A DNA stretch of 64,000 nucleotides from NCBI RefSeq assembly GCF_026239735.1, contig NZ_JAPIVT010000003.1, positions 390,931 through 454,930 on the forward strand, written 5' to 3'. This document shows, one piece after another, positions 9,349-16,593 of this stretch; within the stretch, counting starts at the first letter, position 1, and each line of letters opens with the position of its first letter. Made by a program: the position numbers and the translations under genes. The notes beneath the pieces were generated by a model. It did not search any database, was not told where the DNA came from, and saw nothing but the letters and a program-made list of their open reading frames with translations. This DNA comes from Pedobacter sp. MC2016-05 (lineage in GTDB: Bacteria; Bacteroidota; Bacteroidia; Sphingobacteriales; Sphingobacteriaceae).

Positions 9349-9615
9349 ATGAAAACATTACAAGAACAAGGTGTATCAGTTATCACCCAAACCAGAACTA
9401 TTTTAAGTGCAAAATATGGTTACATCATCAATGCCCCATATACTGATGAATTTACTGAATTAACGAGTAAAGATAATGCAACCAGTATTTTATTGTATGA
9501 AGCCGATGGTGCTATATCATATAATGTTGGGTTACAAAAACCAAATGAAAAGAAACAAGCCGAGGTTATGCAATTAGTAAATGATGTATTAGATATTGTT
9601 CACATTTTAAATTAA
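9349..9615 (+). CDS. Hypothetical early phage protein
   Basis: 88 residues from the ATG at 9349 (MKTLQEQG), chosen because the promoter places transcription start beyond or at the upstream ATG at 9334. The protein has short beta-strand-like segments (GYIINAPYTDEF, TSILLYEADGAISYNVGL) and an acidic helical C-terminus. No family recognised. It lies 7 bp before the next gene, probably one operon. Confidence 0.6.
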   Translation: MKTLQEQGVSVITQTRTILSAKYGYIINAPYTDEFTELTSKDNATSILLYEADGAISYNVGLQKPNEKKQAEVMQLVNDVLDIVHILN

Positions 9616-9622
9616 AAATTAT

Positions 9623-9931
9623 ATGCAAAGTAAACTTACCTACGTGCCAAAAGACGAGATTAATACAATTGAAGAAACGTTTCAATTGATAAAGAAAATT
9701 GAATTTGAAGAACTGCAAAAAAGATGTAAAAGGTTAAGTGGTTCTTATAAGCTTGCCAGTGCTGGCTTAATAAACAATGAAAATACATTTGTAAATCGAG
9801 GTTTAACTATTAAACACTTTGCTGGATTTGTTTCAATTAGTGGTACATCTTTACAAGAAATAATTGAAGCAGCTTGGATTATTGATATAGGTATGAGTTT
9901 TGAAGAAAACCTACTTAAAGATATCAGTTAA
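9623..9931 (+). CDS. Hypothetical early phage protein
   Basis: 102 residues, soluble, with a helical N-terminus (EETFQLIKKIEFEELQKRCKRL) and no recognised domain. It follows the 9349 gene closely, and its last 8 bp overlap the 3' end of the converging repressor gene. Tight packing supports a real gene. Role unknown. Confidence 0.6.
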   Translation: MQSKLTYVPKDEINTIEETFQLIKKIEFEELQKRCKRLSGSYKLASAGLINNENTFVNRGLTIKHFAGFVSISGTSLQEIIEAAWIIDIGMSFEENLLKDIS

Positions 9932-10142
9932 ATAACTTAGTTTCTTCAACTTCCAAAGCATTTGCAATACGTGCGACCATAGTGACAGTTGTGTTAACTA
10001 AAGCCCGTTCAATTCTGCTGATGGTTGTGTAATCAACTAAACAGATTTCTGCCAGTTGTAAGATAGTTAACCCTTTCTGTTTACGGTAAAGCTTAACATT
10101 AACCCCAAATTTTTTTATTGTTATTTCATCTTGTGGATTCAT
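9924..10142 (-). CDS. Small XRE-family repressor
   Basis: 72 residues from the ATG at 10142, essentially one Cro/cI helix-turn-helix: RKQKGLTILQLAEIC (helices 1-2) then DYTTISRIERALVN (recognition helix) and a short tail ending at VEETKLF. A TTG at 10187 would add a hydrophobic leader that does not suit a repressor. It is transcribed against the early operon, and a tandem GCAGAAATTA and a rightward promoter lie just upstream. It is the best candidate for the prophage repressor, or for a Cro-like switch protein. No peptidase domain is present, so induction would not be by self-cleavage. Confidence 0.8.
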   Translation of the reverse strand: MNPQDEITIKKFGVNVKLYRKQKGLTILQLAEICLVDYTTISRIERALVNTTVTMVARIANALEVEETKLFN

Positions 10143-10189
10143 TAACCACAAAAGAATACAAAAAATACAGTAAAAAATATGGCGCATGT

Positions 10190-10220
10190 GCAGAAATTAG
10201 CAGAAATTATTATAGTTTTG
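10190..10220 (+). promoter_or_regulatory. Tandem operator plus rightward early promoter
   Basis: GCAGAAATTA occurs twice head-to-tail at 10190-10199 and 10200-10209, directly followed by a consensus -7 element TAGTTTTG at 10213-10220. The direct repeats lie in the promoter spacer, upstream of the divergent XRE gene, so they are plausible repressor sites. Confidence 0.5.
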
Positions 10221-10229
10221 TTTCCATAA

Positions 10230-10484
10230 ATTAATTATCAATCGAGGGAAACAAAACCTGATTTTAGCCCAAAGGGGTGTTTAACCTTATTTTTATTCTT
10301 TGGTACAGCTTTATTGCTGTTTTACCTCTATTTCAAGAACAGTAATGATTGTATTAGGTCAATTCCAGATGGTACGGTGCGCTGCAAGTGTGATATGCCT
10401 AGTGAAGCTGCATGGGATGAATACATTGAAAATGCTAAAGGCAGTTATGAGTCGGTAATAGTAGAAGGGAAAGAATGTGATTAA
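10230..10484 (+). pseudogene. Small membrane protein ORF without a canonical start
   Basis: An open frame ends at TAA 10482-10484 and reads as protein: a transmembrane segment (LTLFLFFGTALLLFYLYF), then a soluble tail with CIRSIPDGTVRCKCD. There is no ATG, GTG or TTG before the membrane segment. In the same frame an ATG at 10179 is cut off by TAA at 10227-10229, but that stretch covers the operator and promoter. Either a start codon was lost, or ATT is used, or an ochre mutation interrupts the gene. Confidence 0.4.
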
Positions 10485-10493
10485 TAAAAAACT

Positions 10494-10745
10494 ATGAAGA
10501 AGATAATATTAAGTATTTGCATTGCTACAACAATGTTAGCTTGCAAAAAAGAAGACCAGAATGATTGTGCTTTAATCCAACGTAAGGATGTTGTATATGG
10601 TAAATATATCTTATACTTGAAGCAAAATAATGTAAGCAGCTTTAGCTAAAAGGTAACATCAGACATCTACAATAGTCATGACGTCAACAATACTATTTGT
10701 GGTGTTGGCGATTTGAATAAACTTTATGACAGCAGAAAAAAGTAA
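10494..10745 (+). pseudogene. Small lipoprotein gene with an in-frame ochre codon
   Basis: ATG at 10494 opens a 51-codon ORF with a lipoprotein signal (MKKIILSICIATTMLAC, lipobox Cys17). It stops at TAA 10647-10649. The same frame continues with 31 protein-like codons (including YNSHDVNNTICGVGDLNKLY) and ends at 10745, where TAATG overlaps the start of the next gene. That overlap suggests that the longer frame was once the gene. The short form could still be secreted as a lipoprotein. Confidence 0.5.
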
Positions 10746-10954
10746 TGTACACGATTACTACTATCTACAAAAAGTGGAGGTTATCTAAATCAAAGATTAT
10801 TGCATTGCTGGCAGAAAATAACGTTACACCAGTGCATGAAGCTTATGTTGAGTTATCTTCAGTGGTTTACCTAAAGAGATACAGCTTACAAGCCAAATAC
10901 TATGATGCAGAAGTTGTTGAAGATTTATTTAAAAATATCGAGTTAAGAAGTTAA
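10745..10954 (+). CDS. Small DNA-binding-like protein, possible excisionase
   Basis: 69 residues. The start ITTIYKKWRLSKSKIIALLAENNV resembles the helix-turn-helix of MerR/excisionase-like proteins, followed by a strand pair (VELSSVVYLKRYSL) that could be the wing. The start overlaps the preceding stop (TAATG). Size and position would suit an excisionase or a regulator, but the match is by pattern only. Confidence 0.5.
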   Translation: MYTITTIYKKWRLSKSKIIALLAENNVTPVHEAYVELSSVVYLKRYSLQAKYYDAEVVEDLFKNIELRS

Positions 10955-10975
10955 TTTGGTCAAAAAATCTAAATT

Positions 10976-11197
10976 ATGACAGAAGATATTATAATTAGCA
11001 ATGTAGCTTATGATAAGGTATTTGAAGCCTTGTATGAAAAATATAAGTGGAATGCTACAGTACTTAACAGCTATGGTACAAGCAAGAAAATTCAAACTGA
11101 ACTTCCAGTGTTAAAAGAAATGAAAGCTACTTTTCTATCTCATATTGAATATTTAAATCAGTTTATAACGCTGATTGATGAAAAAATAGAAGGATAA
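10976..11197 (+). CDS. Hypothetical early phage protein
   Basis: 73 residues, mostly helical and acidic at the N-terminus (MTEDIIISNVAYDKVFEALYEKY), with no recognised domain. Last gene before a strong hairpin terminator, so it probably closes the early transcript begun near 10227. Confidence 0.55.
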   Translation: MTEDIIISNVAYDKVFEALYEKYKWNATVLNSYGTSKKIQTELPVLKEMKATFLSHIEYLNQFITLIDEKIEG

Positions 11198-11226
11198 AAT
11201 AAAATAACATTTACATATCTATTAAG

Positions 11227-11280
11227 CTATGGTATCATTACCATAGATGACCCTTACTGGTAAATCGGTAAGGGTTTTTT
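11227..11280 (+). terminator. Double hairpin with rho-independent terminator
   Basis: A perfect 8-bp hairpin CTATGGTA/TACCATAG (11227-11246) is followed by ACCCTTAC (11250-11257) and GTAAGGGT (11268-11275) with a T run. It ends the early operon. Confidence 0.75.
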
Positions 11281-11281
11281 A

Positions 11282-11851
11282 TTGGTAAAAAATGTTGATA
11301 ACTTTTTAGGTCAACTTGCTACCAGCCCGATATTTATAGATATGAAAGCAATAGAAAATGGATTTTTAAAATTTGATAAGATTGGTTTAGACATCGTTAG
11401 CCAATTAATAAAATGGGATAGTTTTAATCCTAATGAAGCAGACAAATATGGTTGGTATGATGCCGATGCAACACGAGGTGATAAGAAATATAAAATTGAA
11501 ATTAAGTGCAATGATAGTGTGCAATTGCAACACATGACCACCATTATAACTAAGAAAGACTTTGATGATTTAACCACTAATTCAACTGATGGTACACCGC
11601 TTTATTTCATCGTAACCAATAGATGCACGTTTGCATATAACCTAGCAGCAGTAGCAAATGATGCAGATGTATTTGAGGTAAAGCAAAAAGAAAACAGAAA
11701 TACAAGCATGGGTAATAATGGATATTACAGGCTTGAAGAATGGGTATACATTGACAGAATAAAAGCCAGAAATAAAGGGTACATGAAGTTGATAAAAAGA
11801 GGTGGGAAGCACTTCAATTATAACATTGACTTATTACTTAAAGGAGGTTAA
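11282..11851 (+). CDS. Hypothetical phage protein, possibly nuclease-like
   Basis: Up to 189 residues from a TTG at 11282; the ATG at 11342 (MKAIENGFLKF) is a likely start because the TTG abuts the terminator T run. The sequence contains WYDADATRGDKKYKIEIKCND, whose acidic residues followed by E-x-K recall the PD-(D/E)xK nuclease core, though this is weak. No family is confidently recognised. It opens a cluster of very small genes leading to the sigma-like gene. Confidence 0.55.
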   Translation: MVKNVDNFLGQLATSPIFIDMKAIENGFLKFDKIGLDIVSQLIKWDSFNPNEADKYGWYDADATRGDKKYKIEIKCNDSVQLQHMTTIITKKDFDDLTTNSTDGTPLYFIVTNRCTFAYNLAAVANDADVFEVKQKENRNTSMGNNGYYRLEEWVYIDRIKARNKGYMKLIKRGGKHFNYNIDLLLKGG

Positions 11852-11854
11852 ATT

Positions 11855-11935
11855 ATGATACAGACGATACTAATAATTTTAATCTGCATTACTTACTGGA
11901 AATGGCTTGATGAAAATGACAAAAAGAAAAATTGA
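11855..11935 (+). CDS. 26-residue single-pass membrane peptide
   Basis: MIQTILIILICITYWKWL followed by a charged tail. Its start is preceded by a perfect Shine-Dalgarno AAGGAGGT (11841-11848), which is rare in this phylum and supports translation. It overlaps the next gene's start. Function unknown. Confidence 0.5.
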   Translation: MIQTILIILICITYWKWLDENDKKKN

Positions 11936-12188
11936 TAAAATAAACAATAGGCTAGATGAGGTTTATGAAATGATGCTAAACGCTGGATATGATAAGGGAA
12001 AGTTAAACAGTGTCATTCTGGTAAATAACATCAGCACGTTATCAGATGAACACAATGCATTCAATGAAGCAATAGATTATTTACTAAAAATCAATGAACG
12101 ACTTGAATTTTTTGAAATCTGTATTTACTTAATAGATATACAACATCAATTAAACAATAAAAGGACAAAAGAAAAAGTAAATGAGTAA
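11910..12188 (+). CDS. Hypothetical helical phage protein
   Basis: 92 residues from the ATG at 11910; an ATG at 11916 is also possible. It is basic at the N-terminus (MTKRKIDKINNRL) and largely helical, without a recognised family. It overlaps the 26-residue peptide upstream and the 27-residue membrane peptide downstream, as in a compact phage operon. Confidence 0.55.
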   Translation: MKMTKRKIDKINNRLDEVYEMMLNAGYDKGKLNSVILVNNISTLSDEHNAFNEAIDYLLKINERLEFFEICIYLIDIQHQLNNKRTKEKVNE

Positions 12189-12264
12189 GACTGCTTTTTG
12201 GTCAATGTTGACCATACAATTACTAACAACGATACTAATAATAGTCTCTGCAATTGCAGATTAA
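12181..12264 (+). CDS. 27-residue single-pass membrane peptide
   Basis: Starts within the end of the preceding gene and encodes a short amphipathic start then a hydrophobic segment (MLTIQLLTTILIIVSAIA). It resembles the 11855 peptide in size and design. Function unknown. Confidence 0.4.
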   Translation: MSKTAFWSMLTIQLLTTILIIVSAIAD

Positions 12265-12410
12265 AAAATAAAGGTGTATTGATAAAATGACGATGGCAGA
12301 ATGAGGGTTAAAGGCTTCCAAACCCTTGACAGACCACCAAAGGTAGCAAAAACCCCCGATTCAATATCTGGTAACCCATTCTCACTACACTTTTAAACAA
12401 GAAACATAGC
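12265..12410 (+). other. Gap with possible structured RNA
   Basis: No convincing ORF. GAATGAGGGTTA near 12300 can pair with TAACCCATTC near 12371, with a 2-nt bulge, enclosing about 60 nt. This may be a structured leader before the next gene; evidence is weak. Confidence 0.25.
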
Positions 12411-12530
12411 ATGGAACAGAAGCTACTAGAACTATACACATATTGGTGTAAAGAAACCAAACGCAGTGGTGCAATATTGGTTGGTGGTTCAATACGAGAG
12501 TTTCTAACATGGTGTGCAAATAAAATTTAA
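12411..12530 (+). CDS. 39-residue hypothetical protein
   Basis: MEQKLLELYTYWCKETKRSG begins a short soluble ORF that overlaps the next gene (GTG start at 12514) by 17 bp. The composition is protein-like and the packing fits the operon. Function unknown. Confidence 0.4.
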   Translation: MEQKLLELYTYWCKETKRSGAILVGGSIREFLTWCANKI

Positions 12531-12699
12531 CAACAAAAAATTGGAACAAAAACAACTAACTCCCCAACAAGCATTTGAGGTGCTTTATTCATTGACTGGT
12601 ACATTAACACTTAACCGCCATGATGGTCAAGTTTTGGATAACTCACTTAGAGTATTAGCGCAATTATTGCCACAAGAAGAAATAGCACCAGAAGCCTAA
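12514..12699 (+). CDS. Hypothetical small phage protein
   Basis: 61 residues from a GTG start, with a helical middle (TPQQAFEVLYSLTGTL) and an acidic end. The stop overlaps the start of the sigma-like gene (TAATG at 12697), so the two are probably translationally coupled. No family recognised. Confidence 0.5.
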   Translation: MQIKFNNKKLEQKQLTPQQAFEVLYSLTGTLTLNRHDGQVLDNSLRVLAQLLPQEEIAPEA

Positions 12700-13460
12700 T
12701 GAATATAACAGCTTATGAAGGTTTAAGCAACAAACAAATACAAGATAAAGTATTGACTGAACTTTATTTAACTGGTAAGGTTGGTGGGGTTTACATGAAA
12801 AAGTTTTCTAAATCAAAAGAAAACCCTATTAAATTTTACATCCGAGGTTGGTTAAGATTATACCAAATTTATACCAACCAAGATGATATTCTTGATGATG
12901 TTTATCAACTGACTTTCACAGAACTATTTGCAATTCACCCAGACAAATTTGTTGAGGGTGAGAAAAATAAAAAAGGTGTTTTTGTGAAAGGGTTCTTTAA
13001 AAAGAATGGTGATTTAAATGTGCAAAAGCTAACTGCAACAGCCTGCACCATTATCTTCAATAAAGCCATGTACAAAAGAATGGCAATTGATAAGAAGACA
13101 GGTGAAGAATATGTGATGGTCAAACACTCATACATTACAAGGCTTCTACATGCATCTAGCTTGCAGGGCGCAATAAAAATCAGTCATACTGAAAATTTGA
13201 ATGAGGTGTATGAAGACTATAATGAAGGTGATGGTATCATTCTTTATGATGAAGATTCAGAAGATGGTTTTTTCAACCGCTACAACTTCACACCTGATGA
13301 CATATTGAAATACCTAACATCAGAAGAAAAGGAACAATTTAGAAAACACCTTTCAAGAAAATTCAACCCAGATAAAACGAGCCATGCAATGAAGGCTTTA
13401 CAACAAAGAATCATTGAAATTAAAACCAAAATACAAAATGACAGAAATAGATTTATATAA
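12699..13460 (+). CDS. Sigma-factor-like phage protein, candidate late regulator
   Basis: 253 residues. The segment YIRGWLRLYQIYTNQDDILDD followed by VYQLTFTELF resembles the core-binding helices of sigma-70 region 2, where DDxxQexF is typical. TACTIIFNKAMYKR resembles the promoter-melting helix. The C-terminal DDILKYLTSEEKEQFRKHL could be a region 4-like element. It is an inference that this protein directs RNA polymerase to the ten TATAATATTTAT motifs before the late genes. It lies directly upstream of the late region in a coupled cluster. The family call is by pattern, without a profile search. Confidence 0.5.
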   Translation: MNITAYEGLSNKQIQDKVLTELYLTGKVGGVYMKKFSKSKENPIKFYIRGWLRLYQIYTNQDDILDDVYQLTFTELFAIHPDKFVEGEKNKKGVFVKGFFKKNGDLNVQKLTATACTIIFNKAMYKRMAIDKKTGEEYVMVKHSYITRLLHASSLQGAIKISHTENLNEVYEDYNEGDGIILYDEDSEDGFFNRYNFTPDDILKYLTSEEKEQFRKHLSRKFNPDKTSHAMKALQQRIIEIKTKIQNDRNRFI

Positions 13461-13872
13461 TTTAATGAAACCTCTCAATCACATTTTTGAGGGTTACAAA
13501 AATAAAACAGTGCATCAATTAACACCTGATGAATTAGAGGAAATGAAAGAGATTTATTCAGCAGTGCAAAGGGTTTACCCAAATGTATTACCACCAATAT
13601 TTGTCACTACATGCCCTTCATGCGTTATTGAAGCCCTAGAACAATTCATCAGCATTTATGATAGATTATCTTCAACGCTGGCTGATGTGGTATTGGTGAT
13701 GAAATTGGATGGTGAACCCGTAGCTATGAAAAATATAGTTGATGGTAAAATTGAAGCTTATAATTCTGATGAATTGGTTGGCGATGGTGATAACGATGCT
13801 GATGAAATGATTAAAGCTTATAATTCTACTTTAGATAAACCAGAGCCAGTGAAGAAAGGAAGGAAGAAATAA
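13438..13872 (+). CDS. Hypothetical acidic phage protein
   Basis: 144 residues from the ATG at 13438 (MTEIDLYNL), which overlaps the end of the sigma-like gene by 23 bp. A CPSC pair lies mid-protein. The C-terminus holds a short internal duplication (IEAYNSDEL and IKAYNSTLD) in a very acidic linker, then a basic end KKGRKK. It could partner the sigma-like protein, but nothing in the sequence proves this. Confidence 0.55.
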   Translation: MTEIDLYNLMKPLNHIFEGYKNKTVHQLTPDELEEMKEIYSAVQRVYPNVLPPIFVTTCPSCVIEALEQFISIYDRLSSTLADVVLVMKLDGEPVAMKNIVDGKIEAYNSDELVGDGDNDADEMIKAYNSTLDKPEPVKKGRKK

Positions 13873-14177
13873 TGGAAATTCTAAATGAAAAGGTAGTTAC
13901 CATTCAATATGATGTACTAGCTAAAGAGTATTTCAAGCTGGCAATGTCATCGTTAAACCCGTATACACGAGAATCATTTACACCAAAGGAGGTGCTTGAC
14001 AAAACAGTAGAACAATATAAAGCATCATTTGTGTCGGAAACTATAGATAAGCACATGAGAGGTATAAATAATAGATTACGGGATTTACTTATTCCATCAT
14101 TAGAAAAATTGGTTCTTATTAAAGACTTCAACTATAATGAGGATAGCCTTAATTTCTATTTAGGAATATCATTATAA
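13872..14177 (+). CDS. Hypothetical phage protein
   Basis: 101 residues. The start overlaps the previous stop (AATAATGG), suggesting coupling. The N-terminus is beta-like (NEKVVTIQYDVLAKEYFKLAM), the rest helical, ending DSLNFYLGISL. No family recognised. It is the last gene before a terminator. Confidence 0.55.
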   Translation: MEILNEKVVTIQYDVLAKEYFKLAMSSLNPYTRESFTPKEVLDKTVEQYKASFVSETIDKHMRGINNRLRDLLIPSLEKLVLIKDFNYNEDSLNFYLGISL

Positions 14178-14211
14178 ATATAAAAAGGTTTCAATTATAA
14201 TAATTTTAGAG

Positions 14212-14241
14212 GGTTAGCACTGGATGGTGTTAGCCTTTTTT
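14212..14241 (+). terminator. Rho-independent terminator
   Basis: GGTTAGCAC (14212-14220) pairs with GTGTTAGCC (14227-14235), 9 bp with two wobbles, followed by six T. It ends the transcript carrying the sigma-like gene. Confidence 0.75.
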
Positions 14242-14255
14242 AGTTACTTTACAAA

Positions 14256-14447
14256 ATGCAAAAATGGATAAGTTTAGCCGATGCAAAACCACCTTGTAGT
14301 GGTTTTTACAAAGTTGAAACTGAATATTGTGATTTTGATGATGTCTATTATAATGATGAAACTGAAATCTTTGATTACGCTTATTTAGTAAAGTATTGGT
14401 TGTATGATACATCTTGTCATCTATTAGCCAATGTTAATGGTTATTGA
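14256..14447 (+). CDS. Hypothetical protein, DUF551-like start
   Basis: 63 residues beginning MQKWISLADAKPPCSGFYKVE, reminiscent of the short phage DUF551 pattern W(I/V)xxxxxxPxxG. The rest is rich in Asp and Tyr. Its last 7 bp overlap the 3' end of the reverse-strand HEPN-like gene. Function unknown. Confidence 0.5.
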   Translation: MQKWISLADAKPPCSGFYKVETEYCDFDDVYYNDETEIFDYAYLVKYWLYDTSCHLLANVNGY

Positions 14448-15031
14448 GAAGCATCTTTGCGAGAATTTGTCTTTAAAATTTCAATATTTTTACTAATTAC
14501 AAAATCTGCTAATTCAACTAATAAGTCTTTTATAAGTTCAACATCTTTATCCGTAATTCTAATTTCTTTGTTCTTATTCAAAAATTTATTGAAGTAAACA
14601 ACCTTATCACCTTCAGTATTTAATCTAATTGAATTTTGTAAACTTGTTGAATCCGGTTCAAATATATGTGCATTGGTCATATATGCATGAGCGAGGATGT
14701 TTCTTTGTTCAACTACATAGTTTAAATCGTGAACTATATTAAACGGTTTTTTATCATTCTTTCTAATTGATACATAGCTCTCCAACCAGTCTTTGTATTC
14801 AGATTTAGCAAGTGCAATAAATACTTCAAATTTACTCTTTGTATTCATTCTACTATCACCAAGAATTAAGAAGTGTAACAATTCCTGTTTGTGTCTAGTT
14901 TCACAAAAAAATCTTGTAATAAATACTTCAATAGCCTTTTCAAGATGAATCACATCATTAATTATAGTACCTCTATAATTGATACCGTTTTCATTTCTAC
15001 GTTCTGTTAAACTCTTCTCTTTTTTATCCAT
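14441..15031 (-). CDS. HEPN-like protein, probable moron (copy 1)
   Basis: 196 helical residues. R110-N-I-L-A-H115-A-Y117 is a full RX4HXY motif, the catalytic signature of HEPN ribonucleases. The N-terminal YRGTIINDVIHLEKAIEVF pattern is shared with the gene at 18368, so the two form a divergent pair. It is read against the late genes, as prophage morons often are. HEPN proteins in phage and Abi contexts commonly cut RNA and abort infection, so superinfection defence is a reasonable guess. No antitoxin partner is adjacent. Confidence 0.65.
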   Translation of the reverse strand: MDKKEKSLTERRNENGINYRGTIINDVIHLEKAIEVFITRFFCETRHKQELLHFLILGDSRMNTKSKFEVFIALAKSEYKDWLESYVSIRKNDKKPFNIVHDLNYVVEQRNILAHAYMTNAHIFEPDSTSLQNSIRLNTEGDKVVYFNKFLNKNKEIRITDKDVELIKDLLVELADFVISKNIEILKTNSRKDASQ

Positions 15032-15040
15032 TCAGCTAAT

Positions 15041-15053
15041 ATAATATCTATCT
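15041..15053 (+). promoter_or_regulatory. Late promoter motif, copy 1
   Basis: TATAATATCTATC, 34 bp before the small terminase start. First of ten copies. Confidence 0.65.
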
Positions 15054-15074
15054 GCATTAAACAGATAAATACAG

Positions 15075-15365
15075 ATGGCAAGATTTAAAAAAGGTGAAAG
15101 TGGTAATCCAAATGGTAGGGCTAAAGGTGCATTAAATAAACGTACCAAGGCGGAGAAAGAAGCATACGATACTATCATGAATTTGATAGAAAAAAGAATG
15201 ACCGATGGTGATGACGTAATCAATAATCTATCACCAGCCAGAGCAGCAGAATTATATGTTAATCTTGTAAATTATAAGAAATACAAATTAAATGCTTCAA
15301 AAAATCAAAATGATACTACTTTAAGCGGTGGATTAAACGTGACAGTGAAGTATGATGATAAGTAA
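15075..15365 (+). CDS. Putative terminase small subunit / DNA-binding protein
   Basis: 96 residues opening with FKKGESGNPNGRAKGALNK, the SGNPxGRxKG signature of DUF5681-like proteins usually found directly before terL. A helical region follows (TKAEKEAYDTIMNLIEKRM). It probably recognises phage DNA for packaging. Its stop overlaps the terL start (TAATG at 15363-15367). A late promoter motif lies upstream. Confidence 0.75.
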   Translation: MARFKKGESGNPNGRAKGALNKRTKAEKEAYDTIMNLIEKRMTDGDDVINNLSPARAAELYVNLVNYKKYKLNASKNQNDTTLSGGLNVTVKYDDK

Positions 15366-16567
15366 TGCCAGATGTTTGTATAACATTACCCAGACCACAC
15401 GCCCACCAACAAAAGATACTTGATTCCAATGCAAAGATTAAGGTATTAAAATGTGGTCGCCAGTCTGGGAAAAGTACCATAGCCAAAGTAAGTGCAATCA
15501 AAGCAATGTTGAAAGGCGGTAAAGTTCTTTACATCTGCCATGATTACGGATTATCTAAAAAGTTTTATGCTCAATTGTTAGAAGTATTACCAGCAGAATT
15601 AATTGAAAGTAACAATGCATCAACATTAAGTATCAAACTTAAAGGATTAGGTAACATTGAATTTTATTCTGGTCATGCAACACTAGCAATGCGAGGTACT
15701 GATAATGTTGCTTTGATGATTTGTGATGAATTTGCCTTTTGGAGAGACCCAGAGAATAGTTATTACAATGATATTCAACCAACGTTGGCAAGAAGTAATG
15801 GTGATACAATTATTCTATCATCGCCTTTTGGTAGAAATTTCTTTTGGCAATTATGGATAGAAGCAAGCCAATGTACAAATGGGGAGATGGAAGCATTTTA
15901 CTTTACCATTTTAGATAACCCATTCATATCACAAGAATTTATAGAGCGTACCCAAAGGACTGTACCAGCAAATACTTGGTTACAAGAATACCTAGCACTT
16001 GAAACAGCCAGTGAAGATTGTATTGTTGAAGCTGATGTAATAACCAGAAATACAATTGATGAATTAGCTACTGGTGAATGTGTGGTAATCGGTATTGACC
16101 TTGCAAAATCACATGACTATACTTCAATTACTGGATTAAACAAGCAAGGTGAAATGGTCTTACATCATCGTTTTCAAAAGGATTGGAATAGTACCATTGA
16201 TTTTATTACAACGCTACCAGCACATGTATTAAAGGTTATTGATAGTACAGGCGTGGGTGATGTAGTCTTTGACCAGTTATGTTCTAAAGGTGTACAAAAC
16301 TTAGTTGGTTTCAAGTTCAATTCTCAAAGTAAGCCAGAACTAATTAAAGAATTAATACTTGCTTTAGAACGGAATGAATTAAAGTTTACCAAGACTACAG
16401 CCGATGAATTGGGTAATTACCGTTTTCATTATTCATCCAAATCTGGTTACATTAAGTATGAGGGTTTACCCTTTGACGATACAGTTATATCATTGGCATT
16501 GAGTAATAAGTATAGAAAGCAAGTAATCTATAATAACAACTTTGCTAACTCATTTGCAGTGTTCTAA
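15365..16567 (+). CDS. terL: Terminase large subunit
   Basis: 400 residues: DNA-packaging ATPase and nuclease. Walker A is CGRQSGKS (30-37) and Walker B is ALMICDE with D121-E122. The coupling motif is in IILSSPFG. The RNase H-like nuclease domain has D245 in VIGIDLAKSHD, D293 in VIDSTGVGD and D371/D372 in LPFDDTVISLAL. The protein drives DNA into the prohead through the portal and cuts the concatemer. The stop codon falls right at the next late promoter motif. Confidence 0.93.
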   Translation: MPDVCITLPRPHAHQQKILDSNAKIKVLKCGRQSGKSTIAKVSAIKAMLKGGKVLYICHDYGLSKKFYAQLLEVLPAELIESNNASTLSIKLKGLGNIEFYSGHATLAMRGTDNVALMICDEFAFWRDPENSYYNDIQPTLARSNGDTIILSSPFGRNFFWQLWIEASQCTNGEMEAFYFTILDNPFISQEFIERTQRTVPANTWLQEYLALETASEDCIVEADVITRNTIDELATGECVVIGIDLAKSHDYTSITGLNKQGEMVLHHRFQKDWNSTIDFITTLPAHVLKVIDSTGVGDVVFDQLCSKGVQNLVGFKFNSQSKPELIKELILALERNELKFTKTTADELGNYRFHYSSKSGYIKYEGLPFDDTVISLALSNKYRKQVIYNNNFANSFAVF

Positions 16568-16579
16568 ATAATATTTATC
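16567..16579 (+). promoter_or_regulatory. Late promoter motif, copy 2
   Basis: AATAATATTTATC, 27 bp before the ATG at 16594 and immediately after the terL stop. Confidence 0.6.
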
Positions 16580-16593
16580 GTCAAAAATTGAAG

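Noticed and set aside
12299..12382. Riboswitch or attenuator before the 12411 ORF
   Set aside because: Only one bulged stem can be drawn; there is no T run, no conserved core that I recognise, and no clear target gene.
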